Notes: generated by a model from the letters alone, not told the origin. A stretch of DNA of 64,000 bases from Luteolibacter sp. SL250 (GCF_026625605.1 NZ_CP113054.1:4092001-4156000), one strand, 5' to 3'. Shown: positions 20,410-30,096, numbered from the stretch's first letter. Numbers and translations are program-made.

Positions 20410-20490
20410 ACCGTTGTGCGCCGGGTAGTGTTTTCCGGCCATCGGAGGGACGTCCATACGGGCGTCCCTTTTCTTCCTCCAACCAACCTC

Positions 20491-21429
20491 ATGATGCGGA
20501 AGCTCATTCATTCCCTCATTCTTTTCTCCATCGCGATGTGCCAGACACACGCGGATGATGCTGCCGGACAACCGAAGGAAGGCTGGACGGATGTCCCGAT
20601 CCGCATCCCCGCGCGTCAACTGGACATCCGTTCGGAAAACACCGGACGCACCCACCGCATCTTCATCCACGTTCCCTCCACCCCCGCTCCGGCGGAGGGC
20701 TTCCCCGTCCTCTACCTGCTGGACGGAAACGTGACCTACCCGCTGGCCGCGCTGTTGCAGGACGGTATGGTGGAACGGGCCGCCGCTCATGGCATCACGC
20801 CCGGCATCATCGTCGGCATCGGCTATCCATCGGAGGATAAGATTTCGCCCGCCTTCCGCACGGAGGACTACACGCCGCCAGCCGCGGACCTGTCCGCCAC
20901 GGGGGATGGCTCCGGCCACCCGCAGGGTGGAGCCGACCGCTTCCTGGATTTCATCGAAAAGGAACTCAAGCCCCGGCTCGCCGCGGACTTCCACATCGAC
21001 CCGAAGCGGCAGACGCTTTTCGGCCACTCCTACGGCGGCCTCTTCACCCTGCACACGCTGTTCACCCGGCCGCACGCCTTCCAGGGTTACTTCGCGGCCA
21101 GCCCGTCCATCTGGTGGAACCAACGCCACATCCTGACGGAGAAGGATGCTTTCCTGAAAGCGAAGGACGCCACCACACCCGCCGCACGGCTGCGGCTCAC
21201 CGTCGGATCGCTCGAGCAGACACCCTCCCCCGCCCACCAGGCGGGCGGTCGCGCGGGACAGGTCACCGACCGCCGTCAGGTGGACAACTCGCGGGATCTC
21301 GCCAAAGACCTCCGCACCTCCGGCATGGACGTGGAGTTCCTCCTGCTGGAGAACGAGAATCACGGCTCCGCCCGCACTGGCGCCGTCAACCAGGCGCTCC
21401 GCTTCGCCTTCGCCGCCCCGGCCCGTTGA
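20491..21429 (+). CDS. Periplasmic siderophore-type esterase (Fes/IroE-like alpha/beta hydrolase)
   Basis: 312 residues from ATG 20491 (a second ATG follows directly). Signal peptide (LILFSIAMCQTHA). The esterase D/IroE fold is shown by VLYLLDGN, GIIVGIGYP, the nucleophile elbow GHSYGG with Ser180, FAASPSIWWN (a conserved motif of enterobactin-type esterases) and a late catalytic His in ENHGS (His291). Such enzymes hydrolyse ester bonds of imported siderophores to release iron. It lies 81 bases downstream of the TonB receptor and 81 bases before a paralogue, so the three genes probably form an iron-uptake operon. Confidence 0.87.
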   Translation: MMRKLIHSLILFSIAMCQTHADDAAGQPKEGWTDVPIRIPARQLDIRSENTGRTHRIFIHVPSTPAPAEGFPVLYLLDGNVTYPLAALLQDGMVERAAAHGITPGIIVGIGYPSEDKISPAFRTEDYTPPAADLSATGDGSGHPQGGADRFLDFIEKELKPRLAADFHIDPKRQTLFGHSYGGLFTLHTLFTRPHAFQGYFAASPSIWWNQRHILTEKDAFLKAKDATTPAARLRLTVGSLEQTPSPAHQAGGRAGQVTDRRQVDNSRDLAKDLRTSGMDVEFLLLENENHGSARTGAVNQALRFAFAAPAR

Positions 21430-21510
21430 TGCGGCTCCCGGCCTTGAAAATACCGGCACCTGTCCCACCTTACCGCCCGACCGGCAAATCCACCCACCCC
21501 ATTTTCCACC

Positions 21511-22461
21511 ATGAACTTCCGCATCCTCGCCGCCGCCTGCTCCATCGCCATCGCCGGTCCGCTCCATGCGGCGGATGAGAAAGTGACGCCCTATCAGCTC
21601 CCCGGCACGTCTGACCGCATCATCAAGTCCGCCTCCGGAGCGGAATACCGCATCATGGTGTCCGTGCCGGAAGGCAAGGCCCCCGCAGGCGGCCACCCGG
21701 TGACCTACCTGCTGGATGGCGATGATCTCTTCCCGCTGGTCACCAGCCTGCTCCGCCTCCAGGCGGGTACCGGAAAGGCGGCGAAGCACAACGGCATCAC
21801 GCCCGGCATCGTCGTTGGCATCGGCTACCCGGATGCGTCCCGGCGGGACCTGGACTACACGCCGCAGTCACCGGCAGGCCCTCCGGAAACCTACCGCGAC
21901 GGCAGGCCCTACCCCGCCCGTCCCGGCGGCGGCGCGGATGGCTTCTTCAAGTTCATCCAGGAGGAACTCAAGCCGCTCATCGAAAAGGAACACTCCATCG
22001 ACACCTCCCGCCAGACGCTCATGGGCAACGGCTACGGCGGCTTGTTCGCCCTGCATGTCCTTTTCACCAGCCCCGCGTCCTTCCAGACCTATGTCGCCGC
22101 CAGCCCGTCGGTCTGGTGGAACAACGGCTACATCCTCACCGAGGAGAACGCCTTCACCAAAAGCCTGTCAGGAAAGGATCTCTCCGCGAAGCTGGTGCTC
22201 ACCGTCGGCGACATGGAGCAGTCCCTCTCCCGCGTGGAGATCTCATGGCCGGACGCGGATGAGCGTGAGGAACACCGGCTCAAGGTCACCCGCCGCAGGA
22301 TGGTGGACAACGTGCGCGAAATGGCATGGCGGCTGGAGGCGCTGGCCCCGGAAGGACTGGAGACCGACTTCCGCGTCTTCCCCGGGGAAAGCCACAAGTC
22401 CGTCATCCCCCTCTCCCTCAACCACGCGCTTCCACATATCTTCCCGCCGTCCGGGAAGTGA
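21511..22461 (+). CDS. Esterase paralogue lacking the nucleophile serine
   Basis: 316 residues with signal peptide (AACSIAIAGPLHA). It aligns with the preceding gene along most of its length: TYLLDGDD, GIVVGIGYP, a long HSIDTSRQTLMG helix, AASPSVWWNNGYILTEE and the His motif ESHKS (His295). At the nucleophile elbow it reads GNGYGG (Gly174) where the neighbour reads GHSYGG, so the catalytic serine codon is a glycine codon. Classical serine-esterase activity should be absent. It may bind a siderophore or ester without cleaving it, or act with another nucleophile; both are inference. The gene appears intact and has no frameshift. Confidence 0.85.
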   Translation: MNFRILAAACSIAIAGPLHAADEKVTPYQLPGTSDRIIKSASGAEYRIMVSVPEGKAPAGGHPVTYLLDGDDLFPLVTSLLRLQAGTGKAAKHNGITPGIVVGIGYPDASRRDLDYTPQSPAGPPETYRDGRPYPARPGGGADGFFKFIQEELKPLIEKEHSIDTSRQTLMGNGYGGLFALHVLFTSPASFQTYVAASPSVWWNNGYILTEENAFTKSLSGKDLSAKLVLTVGDMEQSLSRVEISWPDADEREEHRLKVTRRRMVDNVREMAWRLEALAPEGLETDFRVFPGESHKSVIPLSLNHALPHIFPPSGK

Positions 22462-22558
22462 CGGCGGGGATAGAGCTGTGCGGGTAGGAACCGCCACCTC
22501 CGTTTAATCGGAGATATACGATCTGTGCGGACACTCCATCGTCTGGTTCAATGGACGC

Positions 22559-25500
22559 ATGGTTTCCCTGCTCAAGAGGTCCGGAGTCATTGGCGTGATG
22601 AAATTCCTGCTGCTGGTTGGCTGCGGTCTGACATGCGGACTGGCGGAGGATGAGTTCACCCGGCAGACCCAGTTGATGGAAAGTCCGCGCGACCAAGTGC
22701 AGGATCATTTCGGCAATGCCGTGGCCATCTCCGGGGACTACGCGGTGATCGGCGCTCCGGGCGACAACGAAGGCGGGTTCGGTGCGGGAGCCGCGTATGT
22801 TTATGTCAGGAAGCCGGGCGGCTGGGAACAGCAGGTGAGGATCAAGAAACCGGGCGTGTGGAAATTCCAGGATTTCTTCGGCAGTTCCGTGGCCATCGAC
22901 GGCAACACCATGGTGATCGGTTCCCCCCATGCGAAGGTTTTCGAAGAGGAACTCCACGACATTTCAGGTGCGGCCTATGTCTATGTGAGGACAGGTACCG
23001 TCTGGAATCTCCAGGCGATCCTCGCTCCATCGCACCCATGGCTCGCCCCCCGCTTCGGTTCGAAGGTGGCGATCGAAGGCAACACCATCGTGGTGGGCGC
23101 ACCGGGGGATCACGGCGGAACCAACGACCTGAACGGCAAGGTGGTGGATGAACCCGGGGAGATGAACGACCGCATCCTGGACACCGGAGCGGCCTATGTC
23201 TTCACCCGCAATGGGACAAGCTGGACAGAGGCCGGCTACCTGAAAGCGGCAGATACGGTGAACAACATGCATGACGTTGCCGGCTTCCAGCGTGAGCATA
23301 GCAATTTCGGCGCGGCGCTGGCCATCGAGGGCGGGACCATCGTGGTCGGGGCCTACGGCATGGACCGCGGGGTGAAGGTCAAGGAAGGGATCCAGTTGAG
23401 CGCAAAGTCCTATGAAGCGGGGGGGGCCTACGTTTTCACCAACCAGAGAGGGAAGTGGAAGCAGGCCGCCAAGCTGATGTCCCCGGACGCCCATGTCACC
23501 GACCGTGAACTCTTCGGCACTTCCGTGGCGCTGTCCGGAGGCACGCTGGTGATCGGCGCCCCCAGGGCATCGACAGGTGTTTTCCAGTCCGGGGCGGCCT
23601 ACGTCTATCGGGGTGGCGGCCCGAGCTGGGCGATGATGAAACGCCTCCAGGCCAGCAATGCGGATCCACTGGACAGGTTCGGCGCCAGCGTGGCCATCAG
23701 CGGCCGGACCATCTGGGTGGGAGCACCGGATGAGGCGGGATCCGACTACGGCATCAATGGCGATGAAACCCTCAACGACCACGTCGGCAGCGGTGCGGTC
23801 TATGCCTTCGAAGGGGCGGGCGGAGCATGGACGCAGAAGGCCTACGTCAAGCCGGAGCGTTTCCGTACCTCCGGCATCGGCACTTCGATCGCGGTCGATG
23901 GAAAGGACACCTTGCTCGGCCATGGCGTTGCCGATGAGGTCGTTTTCTTTGACTCGGAAGCTCCGAAGCCGGTCATCTTCATCCACGGCGTGGCCGGCAG
24001 CGTGCTGCGGAGCGGAGGAAATGAAATCTGGCCGACGGTGGTGCCCACCAACGTCGCCGCGCTGAACCTGCACACCGGCCCGACCGACACCGAGGCAGTC
24101 GATGTGGTCCGCGAATATGACGTCGGCGGCGCCGGACTGCAGGTGGAGCAGTTCTACGGACCGTTCATCCGCTACATGGAAAAGAGGATCGGCCACCGGG
24201 AGTTCCCGTTGGAGGGCCAGCGCAGCCGCCTGACCTCCGGCTACATGGCGAGCACCACGTTCGAGCGCAAGCCGACGTTTTTCGTGTTCCCCTATGACTG
24301 GCGGAAGCCCAACGCCAGCCACATGGCGACGCTGCGGCAATACATCCAGAACATCCGCCAGCTCCACGGCGGAGAGAAGGTCAGCCTCGTCGTCCACAGC
24401 ATGGGCGGGCTGGTGATGCGGCGCTACCTGCTGGAGTACGGCACGGAGGACATCGACAAGGTGGTCACCGTCGGCAGCCCCATCCTCGGCGCGCCGGAGG
24501 TGTCCCACCGCATGCTGACGGGAAATTTCTTCGGCGTCGCTCCGGTGGACTTCATCAACAACAAGGTGATGAAGGACGCCATCGCCACCATGACCGCCGT
24601 CCATGAGCTGCTGCCCTCCTCACTCTACCACCAGCACTGGGGCTTCCCCCTGTTCCAGGAAAGGAATGTCGATTTCAACAACAACGGCCTGTCGGACGAG
24701 GGCTATGACACCAGCCAGTTCCGCTCCATGGTGGACCATGAGGCGCCCTTCGCCACGCCATCCATCAGCAACATCCAGTTCCACTCCTTCATGAACGGCC
24801 GCCAGGACGATTGGTCGGCGGATGACAGTTCCGTGAAATTCCTCCACATCGTGGGCAAGCAGGCGGTGGACCGGACGACCGTCGGCGTGGAGGTGGAGAC
24901 GCGGTCCATCATGACCGGGCTGGACGCCCTCATCACCCCGCACCCCACGCTGCGCTTCAACAAGGTCTATGGAGAAGGCGACGGCACCGTGCCCATTCTC
25001 AGCTCCCGCCGCCTGCCGCAATACCTGCCCCCCGGTGCACTGATGCGCGAGATTTCCGAGCCGATGCCCGGGGTGGAGTCCGGCGCGCAGCCGCCCGGCA
25101 CCTCCGCGGAGCACACCGCCCTCATGTCCAACGGCCAGGTGCTGACCATGATCGCGGAATTCCTGCAAACCGGCACGCTGGAGGCCGCGCCGGCACCCGC
25201 GCCTTCCGCGCCCGCGAAGAAAAACGCCCCACGCAACGATCCCCCGCCCACGCTGGCCGAGGCGCTGGACAACTCCGGCCTTTCGTGGGACCCCGGTTTC
25301 GAGTTCCCATGGGCCGGGCAGACCACCGTCACCCATGACGGGGTGGATGCCGCCGGCAGCGCACCCGGCATCGGCAACGGCCAGGAAAGCGTCCTGTCCA
25401 CCTCCGTCGAGGGCCCCGGCACCTTCTCCGTCTGGGTGAAGGTCCGCTCCAGCTTCGGCGGAGACATCTTCCAGGTGCGGCTCAACAACGAAGACATGGA

Positions 25501-26872
25501 AGGCGTGGCCGTCTTCGGAGACCAGGACTGGCAGCAGATCGAGTTCGATATCCCGGAAGGCTCGCACAACCTCGCGCTCGTCCACATCAACCATGCAGAG
25601 CCATCCGAGGAGCAAGGCGTCTGGCTGGATGAGGCCACCTACGTCCGCACGGTGCCCTCGATGCTGGTCACGGAGGCCGATGGCACCCCCCTGAACCATG
25701 ACTACTCCACCATTGGCTTCGGCCGCGTGGCACCCGGCGGATCCGCACAGGCCACACTGCAGGTCTCCAACGAAGGGAATGTCCCGCTGGAAGATGTGGC
25801 AGTCACCCTGCAGGGGGATGACGCGGCCAGCTTCTCGATCAGCACGCTGCCCGCCACGCTCGCCCCCGGGGCGACCTCCACGATCACCGTCACCTACACG
25901 CCACCGGCGGGCAGGACGGTATCCCAGAGCGCCTCGCTCCGTTTCACCAGCAACGATCCCGACCAGGGAGAGATCGTGATCGGCCTCGCGGGATCCACTC
26001 CGCTCGGCCGCCGCATGATCAACGTGCTGGGCGCGGGCTACGTCGGCATCCGCGATGGCAACGGCATCATCAACACCCGCGTGAGCGACATCGCCGCCGG
26101 AAAGATCCCCGGCGTGCAGGTCACCTACGGCGGTGAGGAGCCATGGGTAAGCATCGACACCGACAGCGGAAAGGATCTCATTCTTTCCGATGACACCACC
26201 GACGGCCCGGTGGATATCGAGATCATCGAGACCGATGCCGCCGGAACCCCCATCGCCTTCTGGCGCTACCGCTTCAACCCACAGGGCGGCGGGTGGCGGC
26301 TGGCGGTGCCCGCATCGCTCGCACCGGCGCTGGATGTGGACCAGAACGGCGACCACACCTTCGCCCCCGGCGAACGCGTCGCCCCGCTCCACACCGACAG
26401 CGGCCCGGGCATCGACCTCACCCCGCCGGACGTCACCCTCCAGCTCTCCCGCTCCGGGGAAAACATCACGCTCCAGCTTTCCGGCAGCGATGACGGAGGC
26501 GGCATCGTCCTGCGCTACAGCATCGACGGCGGCGCGTTGCAGACCTTCAGCGGTTCCCTCTCCTTCCCCGCCGGCACGGCCGCCAGCGTCCGCGTCTTCG
26601 CGGAAGACCCCGCCGGCAACCTCTCCGGAGTCATCGAGACCGCCATCCAGCCGCCGCTGGCTATCTCAAAGGACCAGCCCGGCTCGCTCAAACTCCGCTG
26701 GCCCGTCGCCGACGGCTACATCCTCCAGGAATCCACCGACCTCAATGGCACCTGGACCCGCTCCGATCTCAAGCCTGCCAGAGATGGTGCGACCTCCTCC
26801 GCAGCCATCCAGCTTGGAGGGGAAGGACCGAGGAAGTTTTATCGGTTGATCGCCAGTCCGGTCAGGAGGTGA
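22559..26872 (+). CDS. Secreted FG-GAP repeat / LCAT-like lipase fusion protein
   Basis: 1437 residues from ATG 22559 (ATG 22598 starts directly at the signal peptide KFLLLVGCGLTCGLA). The N-terminal half has seven FG-GAP-type repeats (for example FGNAVAISGDYAVIGAPGD, FGTSVALSGGTLVIGAP) likely forming a beta-propeller. From about residue 470 an alpha/beta hydrolase of the lecithin:cholesterol acyltransferase type follows: KPVIFIHGVAGSVL (oxyanion side), FVFPYDWRKP, nucleophile elbow VHSMGGLV (Ser614), VTVGSPILGAP, and a late GEGDGTVP. The C-terminal part holds a jelly-roll domain, an ASH/choice-of-anchor D domain (FGRVAPGGSAQATLQVSN...VTYTPP) and the LQESTDL...KFYRL module. It probably acts on lipids outside the cell. 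Confidence 0.83.
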   Translation: MVSLLKRSGVIGVMKFLLLVGCGLTCGLAEDEFTRQTQLMESPRDQVQDHFGNAVAISGDYAVIGAPGDNEGGFGAGAAYVYVRKPGGWEQQVRIKKPGVWKFQDFFGSSVAIDGNTMVIGSPHAKVFEEELHDISGAAYVYVRTGTVWNLQAILAPSHPWLAPRFGSKVAIEGNTIVVGAPGDHGGTNDLNGKVVDEPGEMNDRILDTGAAYVFTRNGTSWTEAGYLKAADTVNNMHDVAGFQREHSNFGAALAIEGGTIVVGAYGMDRGVKVKEGIQLSAKSYEAGGAYVFTNQRGKWKQAAKLMSPDAHVTDRELFGTSVALSGGTLVIGAPRASTGVFQSGAAYVYRGGGPSWAMMKRLQASNADPLDRFGASVAISGRTIWVGAPDEAGSDYGINGDETLNDHVGSGAVYAFEGAGGAWTQKAYVKPERFRTSGIGTSIAVDGKDTLLGHGVADEVVFFDSEAPKPVIFIHGVAGSVLRSGGNEIWPTVVPTNVAALNLHTGPTDTEAVDVVREYDVGGAGLQVEQFYGPFIRYMEKRIGHREFPLEGQRSRLTSGYMASTTFERKPTFFVFPYDWRKPNASHMATLRQYIQNIRQLHGGEKVSLVVHSMGGLVMRRYLLEYGTEDIDKVVTVGSPILGAPEVSHRMLTGNFFGVAPVDFINNKVMKDAIATMTAVHELLPSSLYHQHWGFPLFQERNVDFNNNGLSDEGYDTSQFRSMVDHEAPFATPSISNIQFHSFMNGRQDDWSADDSSVKFLHIVGKQAVDRTTVGVEVETRSIMTGLDALITPHPTLRFNKVYGEGDGTVPILSSRRLPQYLPPGALMREISEPMPGVESGAQPPGTSAEHTALMSNGQVLTMIAEFLQTGTLEAAPAPAPSAPAKKNAPRNDPPPTLAEALDNSGLSWDPGFEFPWAGQTTVTHDGVDAAGSAPGIGNGQESVLSTSVEGPGTFSVWVKVRSSFGGDIFQVRLNNEDMEGVAVFGDQDWQQIEFDIPEGSHNLALVHINHAEPSEEQGVWLDEATYVRTVPSMLVTEADGTPLNHDYSTIGFGRVAPGGSAQATLQVSNEGNVPLEDVAVTLQGDDAASFSISTLPATLAPGATSTITVTYTPPAGRTVSQSASLRFTSNDPDQGEIVIGLAGSTPLGRRMINVLGAGYVGIRDGNGIINTRVSDIAAGKIPGVQVTYGGEEPWVSIDTDSGKDLILSDDTTDGPVDIEIIETDAAGTPIAFWRYRFNPQGGGWRLAVPASLAPALDVDQNGDHTFAPGERVAPLHTDSGPGIDLTPPDVTLQLSRSGENITLQLSGSDDGGGIVLRYSIDGGALQTFSGSLSFPAGTAASVRVFAEDPAGNLSGVIETAIQPPLAISKDQPGSLKLRWPVADGYILQESTDLNGTWTRSDLKPARDGATSSAAIQLGGEGPRKFYRLIASPVRR

Positions 26873-26883
26873 GGGTGTCTTTG

Positions 26884-27068
26884 GTAGCGTAATGGCTGCG
26901 CCATTACGGCTGGGTGCATGGGATGCGATCTCCGGATTCCAACAGGGGATGGACGCCATCCTTTGATTCTTTGCAGGGACGCCATTCCATGGATGACATC
27001 GCCTCCATGCGGACCCGCAGGTAGGAAGGAGGATTCACCCAACCGTAATGGCGCAGCCATTACGCTAC
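26884..27068. repeat. Palindromic BIME-like element, copy 2
   Basis: A 185-bp element between the lipase fusion and a converging hydrolase. Left end GTAGCGTAATGGCTGCGCCA and right end TGGCGCAGCCATTACGCTAC are exact inverted repeats, and each end alone forms a hairpin (GTAATGGC/GCCATTAC, loop TGC). The next bases, GGCTGGGTG and CACCCAACC, extend the pairing with one mismatch. It shares end structure with 15046-15214. This resembles paired REP sequences mobilised by RAYT transposases; no such transposase is in the window. Confidence 0.75.
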
Positions 27069-27152
27069 CGAGACGTGTCGGCGCCCACATGGATCATCGG
27101 CGGGACGCCGATGCCACGGCATGCTGCGGGACGCAGCAGCCACATCCGCCCT

Positions 27153-29231
27153 TCACTCCAGGATCAGCACCGGCATGGTGAACCACACGGTTCCCTCCGC
27201 CTTGAGCCGGGGGCCGTTGTCGAGGAGGAAGACGGTCTGGTAGCGGAGGGGGAACTTCGGGCCGCGGAAAGATTTGTCATCCTTGCCGCCCCAGTGGGCG
27301 GTGCCTTCGTCGAGCGGGAACTGGACGTAGTTCCAGCCCTTCCACGTGACGGGCTTGCCGGATGGCTGCCAGACTCGGTCGAGCGCGTCCTGGATGCGCA
27401 GGCGCGGGTGCAGTCCACTACCATTCCCGTAGATCCACATTCCGAACTGGGCACGGCCACGGTCGGAGCCGTCGCGGCTTTTCAACAGCGGGCCTTTGCC
27501 ACCCGGATAGACGGTGGCGTATTTCCAACCGTCGCCAAAGCGGTAGTCCAGCCGCATGACCTTGCCCGCACCACCCGGGGAGGGTTCGGGCGCGGCTTCC
27601 TCCTTCAATGTGAAGACACCCTCCACCTTGGCATCTCCTTCGCCACCGGCCTTCGCGCCGTCCAGCGGTGACTCATCCACGGGATGGAAAGCGAGCGGCC
27701 CGACATCCGAGACCACGGCATCCCCGACGCTGAGGGTCGCGCCCATTTCATAGATCTCCTGCGGCGCGGTGGTCAGCGGGAAGCTGACATCCACGGCGGC
27801 CTGTCCGGCGGGGACCTTCACCGCGCGCGTGGTTTCCTTCACCTCCACTCCTTTCAGCCCCTTCAGGCTGACAACCGAGTCCAGCTCACGACCGGAAAGA
27901 TTCTCCACCTTCAGGATGATCTCCTTTCCGGAGCTGGGGACGACGGACAGCTTCACCCGCAGCGCCTCCGGCGTGGCGGACAGCTTCGCGTTCGTTCCCG
28001 GGAAAACATAATAGACCGGCTTCTCCGTGATCTGGAACTCCAGCCGCCCGGCGGACGCGACGGCATCCGCGCCCTGCTCCCCGAGGTGGTCCACCACCTT
28101 GAACGCCCCGTCATCGGCGGGCAGGCCGACCTTCCGGGTGATGGGACGGGAAGACCAGGCGGCGACGACCGTTTCGCCGTCCTTCTCGAACAGCAGCGCG
28201 TAGAGGTCGGAGTCGCCCAGCGTCAGGCGCTTCACGAAGCGGTGACCGGCCAGCACCTTGTTGAAGGTCCGCGCGGCATGGTAGGAAGGCTTCGGGTCAT
28301 AGACCGGACTACGATCCTTATGGTAGGTGTGCCGCACCGTGCCGAAGTTGTGCTCCGCTTCCGTCGCGTCCGGGCCGTCGTCATGCCAGTCATACCAGAT
28401 GGAAATGGGGATGCCGTTGGCCGCGTTGATGAGCCACTGGCGCGGCAGCATCATCCCCTGCGTGTCCGCGTCATGGCCGGTCCAGACGGAGGAGTAGCCC
28501 CACTCGCCGGAGATCAGGTCGATCTTCTTCCCTTTCGGCGCATACTTGCCGATGAGCCTGCGGGCTTCATGGTAGTCGATCTCCACGGACTCCGGCCCCG
28601 TGTGACGGTAGGGGTGGACGGTCACACCGTCCCACCACTCCAGCAGGCCCGCCTTGAAGCATTCCTCCAGGAAGGCGAAGTCCATGCCCGCCGTCGCCGG
28701 TCCGCTGAGGTACTCCGCGGGGTGCGCGGCCTTGATCGCCTTCGACGTGTGGAGCGCCATCGCGGTGTACTCATGCACGTTCGCGGTCGGCTTCCAGAAC
28801 CCGCCGTTCGGTTCGTTCCAGATCTCCCAGCAGACACCCCTGCCCTTGAAATGGGAAACCGCGGCGAGCGCCCATTTCGTGAACGCCTCCCGCCCCTCCG
28901 GAGTGCGGACGGACTGTTCCTTCTCATAGAGCCGGTTCGAGTAATCCAGGATGTAGTACGCCTTCAGGCCGTGCTTCTCCAGCGCGGCGGTCAGCCGGTC
29001 GAAGGCGGAAAAATCATAGACGCCCTTCTCCTTCTCCGTGGAACCCCACGCGAAGTCCATGCGGATGTGGTGGAACCCGGCGGCCTTCAGCATCTCCAGT
29101 TCACCCGGCCTCGCGTCCGTGAAGTGGATGTTCACCCCGGACGCCCGCGTCACATCCGCAGCCGCGAATCCACCCGCCGGGAGCAAAAGCGCCCCCACCA
29201 ACCAACCCAACAACCTCGTCTTCCTGAGCAT
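27153..29231 (-). CDS. Secreted glycoside hydrolase, clan GH-A (GH5/GH39-like)
   Basis: 692 residues with signal peptide (LLGWLVGALLLPAGGFAAA). A TIM barrel occupies about residues 30-370: FHHIRMDFAWGSTEKEKG on an early strand, WEIWNEPNGG with acid/base Glu140, VTVHPYRH, ISGEWGYSS with the probable nucleophile Glu243, and WYDWHDDG. The two glutamates, about 100 residues apart after strands 4 and 7, are the clan GH-A signature. The C-terminal half is two beta domains (one Ig-like, one jelly-roll ending VWFTMPVLIL). It probably cleaves plant or algal polysaccharide. Exact family and substrate cannot be fixed by eye. The gene is on its own strand with a repeat element downstream. Confidence 0.85.
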   Translation of the reverse strand: MLRKTRLLGWLVGALLLPAGGFAAADVTRASGVNIHFTDARPGELEMLKAAGFHHIRMDFAWGSTEKEKGVYDFSAFDRLTAALEKHGLKAYYILDYSNRLYEKEQSVRTPEGREAFTKWALAAVSHFKGRGVCWEIWNEPNGGFWKPTANVHEYTAMALHTSKAIKAAHPAEYLSGPATAGMDFAFLEECFKAGLLEWWDGVTVHPYRHTGPESVEIDYHEARRLIGKYAPKGKKIDLISGEWGYSSVWTGHDADTQGMMLPRQWLINAANGIPISIWYDWHDDGPDATEAEHNFGTVRHTYHKDRSPVYDPKPSYHAARTFNKVLAGHRFVKRLTLGDSDLYALLFEKDGETVVAAWSSRPITRKVGLPADDGAFKVVDHLGEQGADAVASAGRLEFQITEKPVYYVFPGTNAKLSATPEALRVKLSVVPSSGKEIILKVENLSGRELDSVVSLKGLKGVEVKETTRAVKVPAGQAAVDVSFPLTTAPQEIYEMGATLSVGDAVVSDVGPLAFHPVDESPLDGAKAGGEGDAKVEGVFTLKEEAAPEPSPGGAGKVMRLDYRFGDGWKYATVYPGGKGPLLKSRDGSDRGRAQFGMWIYGNGSGLHPRLRIQDALDRVWQPSGKPVTWKGWNYVQFPLDEGTAHWGGKDDKSFRGPKFPLRYQTVFLLDNGPRLKAEGTVWFTMPVLILE

Positions 29232-29327
29232 ATGACTATGAGAAATGAAAGCACCCGCGGAGGCTTCCCGCAGGCCCCTTCCCTACGCGCCGGGAGGGCG
29301 GTTTTTTTCACCGGCGGCAGGGCCGGC

Positions 29328-30011
29328 TCAAGCGGGGGGATCCGCCCGCAGGCCCGCCAGCAGGACCTTTTCCGCATGTGCCGCCGCGCGGGCCAGCACG
29401 TCCTCCCTGCCGAAATCCAGACCCAGCGAACGGGACAGCGTGTGGCGGTTCGAGAAATAGATGCCCGTCAGGCCGATGAGGCTCGTCAGCACCAGCCGTG
29501 CGTCCAGCCCCTTGCGGAACACACCCGCCGCCGCCCCTTCCTTCAGCAGTTTTTCCAGATGCTCCAGGATAGGGTTTTTATTCATCCCGCTCTCCTCCAC
29601 CGCCAGGTGGCGCCCCTCGTTGAGGTTCTCCCACTGCAGGATGCGGACGAACTCCGGGTACGTGCCGTGGAACGAGAAATACAGGGAGACCACCTTCCTT
29701 AGCCCCTTCACCGGGCCGTCCTTCTCCGAGTGGGAATCGATCATCCTTTTCTCCAGCACCTGAAGATCCGCGAACACATGGTTCACCGCCGCCCGGTAGA
29801 TCCCCTCCTTGTTGCCGAAGTAGTGGTAGACCATCCGCTTGTTCACCCCGGCCGCCGCCACGATCTCATCCACCGCCACCCCGTCGAACCCGCGTGCCGC
29901 GAACAGGCGCGACGCCTCCGCCACCAGCCGGGCCTGGACCCCTCCGGGGATCCGCTTCCTCCCTCCCCCTTCCTTCCGTTCTTCTGGTCCTTTGCGCTCC
30001 GCGGACGGCAT
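29328..30011 (-). CDS. TetR-family transcriptional regulator
   Basis: 227 residues from ATG 30011; an in-frame ATG at 30074 would add 21 residues without family similarity and would run close to the operator. The N-terminal HTH is clear: RLVAEASRLFAARGFDGVAVDEI, then AAAGVNKRMVYHYFGNKEGIYRA, the TetR recognition helix. The C-terminal half is an all-helical ligand/dimer domain (LASLIGLTGIYFSNRHTLSRSL-type). It faces an oxidoreductase gene across a 16-bp palindrome at 30078-30093, which is its likely operator. It probably represses itself and the divergent sugar-metabolism genes until a small ligand binds. Confidence 0.88.
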   Translation of the reverse strand: MPSAERKGPEERKEGGGRKRIPGGVQARLVAEASRLFAARGFDGVAVDEIVAAAGVNKRMVYHYFGNKEGIYRAAVNHVFADLQVLEKRMIDSHSEKDGPVKGLRKVVSLYFSFHGTYPEFVRILQWENLNEGRHLAVEESGMNKNPILEHLEKLLKEGAAAGVFRKGLDARLVLTSLIGLTGIYFSNRHTLSRSLGLDFGREDVLARAAAHAEKVLLAGLRADPPA

Positions 30012-30077
30012 GCACCAGTGTCCCACCACCCGCACCCGGTGGCGAATCATTTCACTTGCCATCCCAATCCCCAATAT

Positions 30078-30093
30078 GTAACCAGATGGTTAC
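30078..30093. promoter_or_regulatory. Probable TetR operator
   Basis: GTAACCAGATGGTTAC is a perfect 6-4-6 inverted repeat midway between the divergent TetR gene and the oxidoreductase start at 30097. Its half site (GTAACC) matches the form seen in many TetR operators (TAACCA...TGGTTA). Its right edge is only three bases before the downstream ATG. Confidence 0.72.
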
Positions 30094-30096
30094 TTT

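Noticed and set aside
29290..29327. Intrinsic terminator after the TetR gene
   Set aside because: A GC-rich hairpin is present, but on the minus strand it is followed by an A-run, not a T-run.
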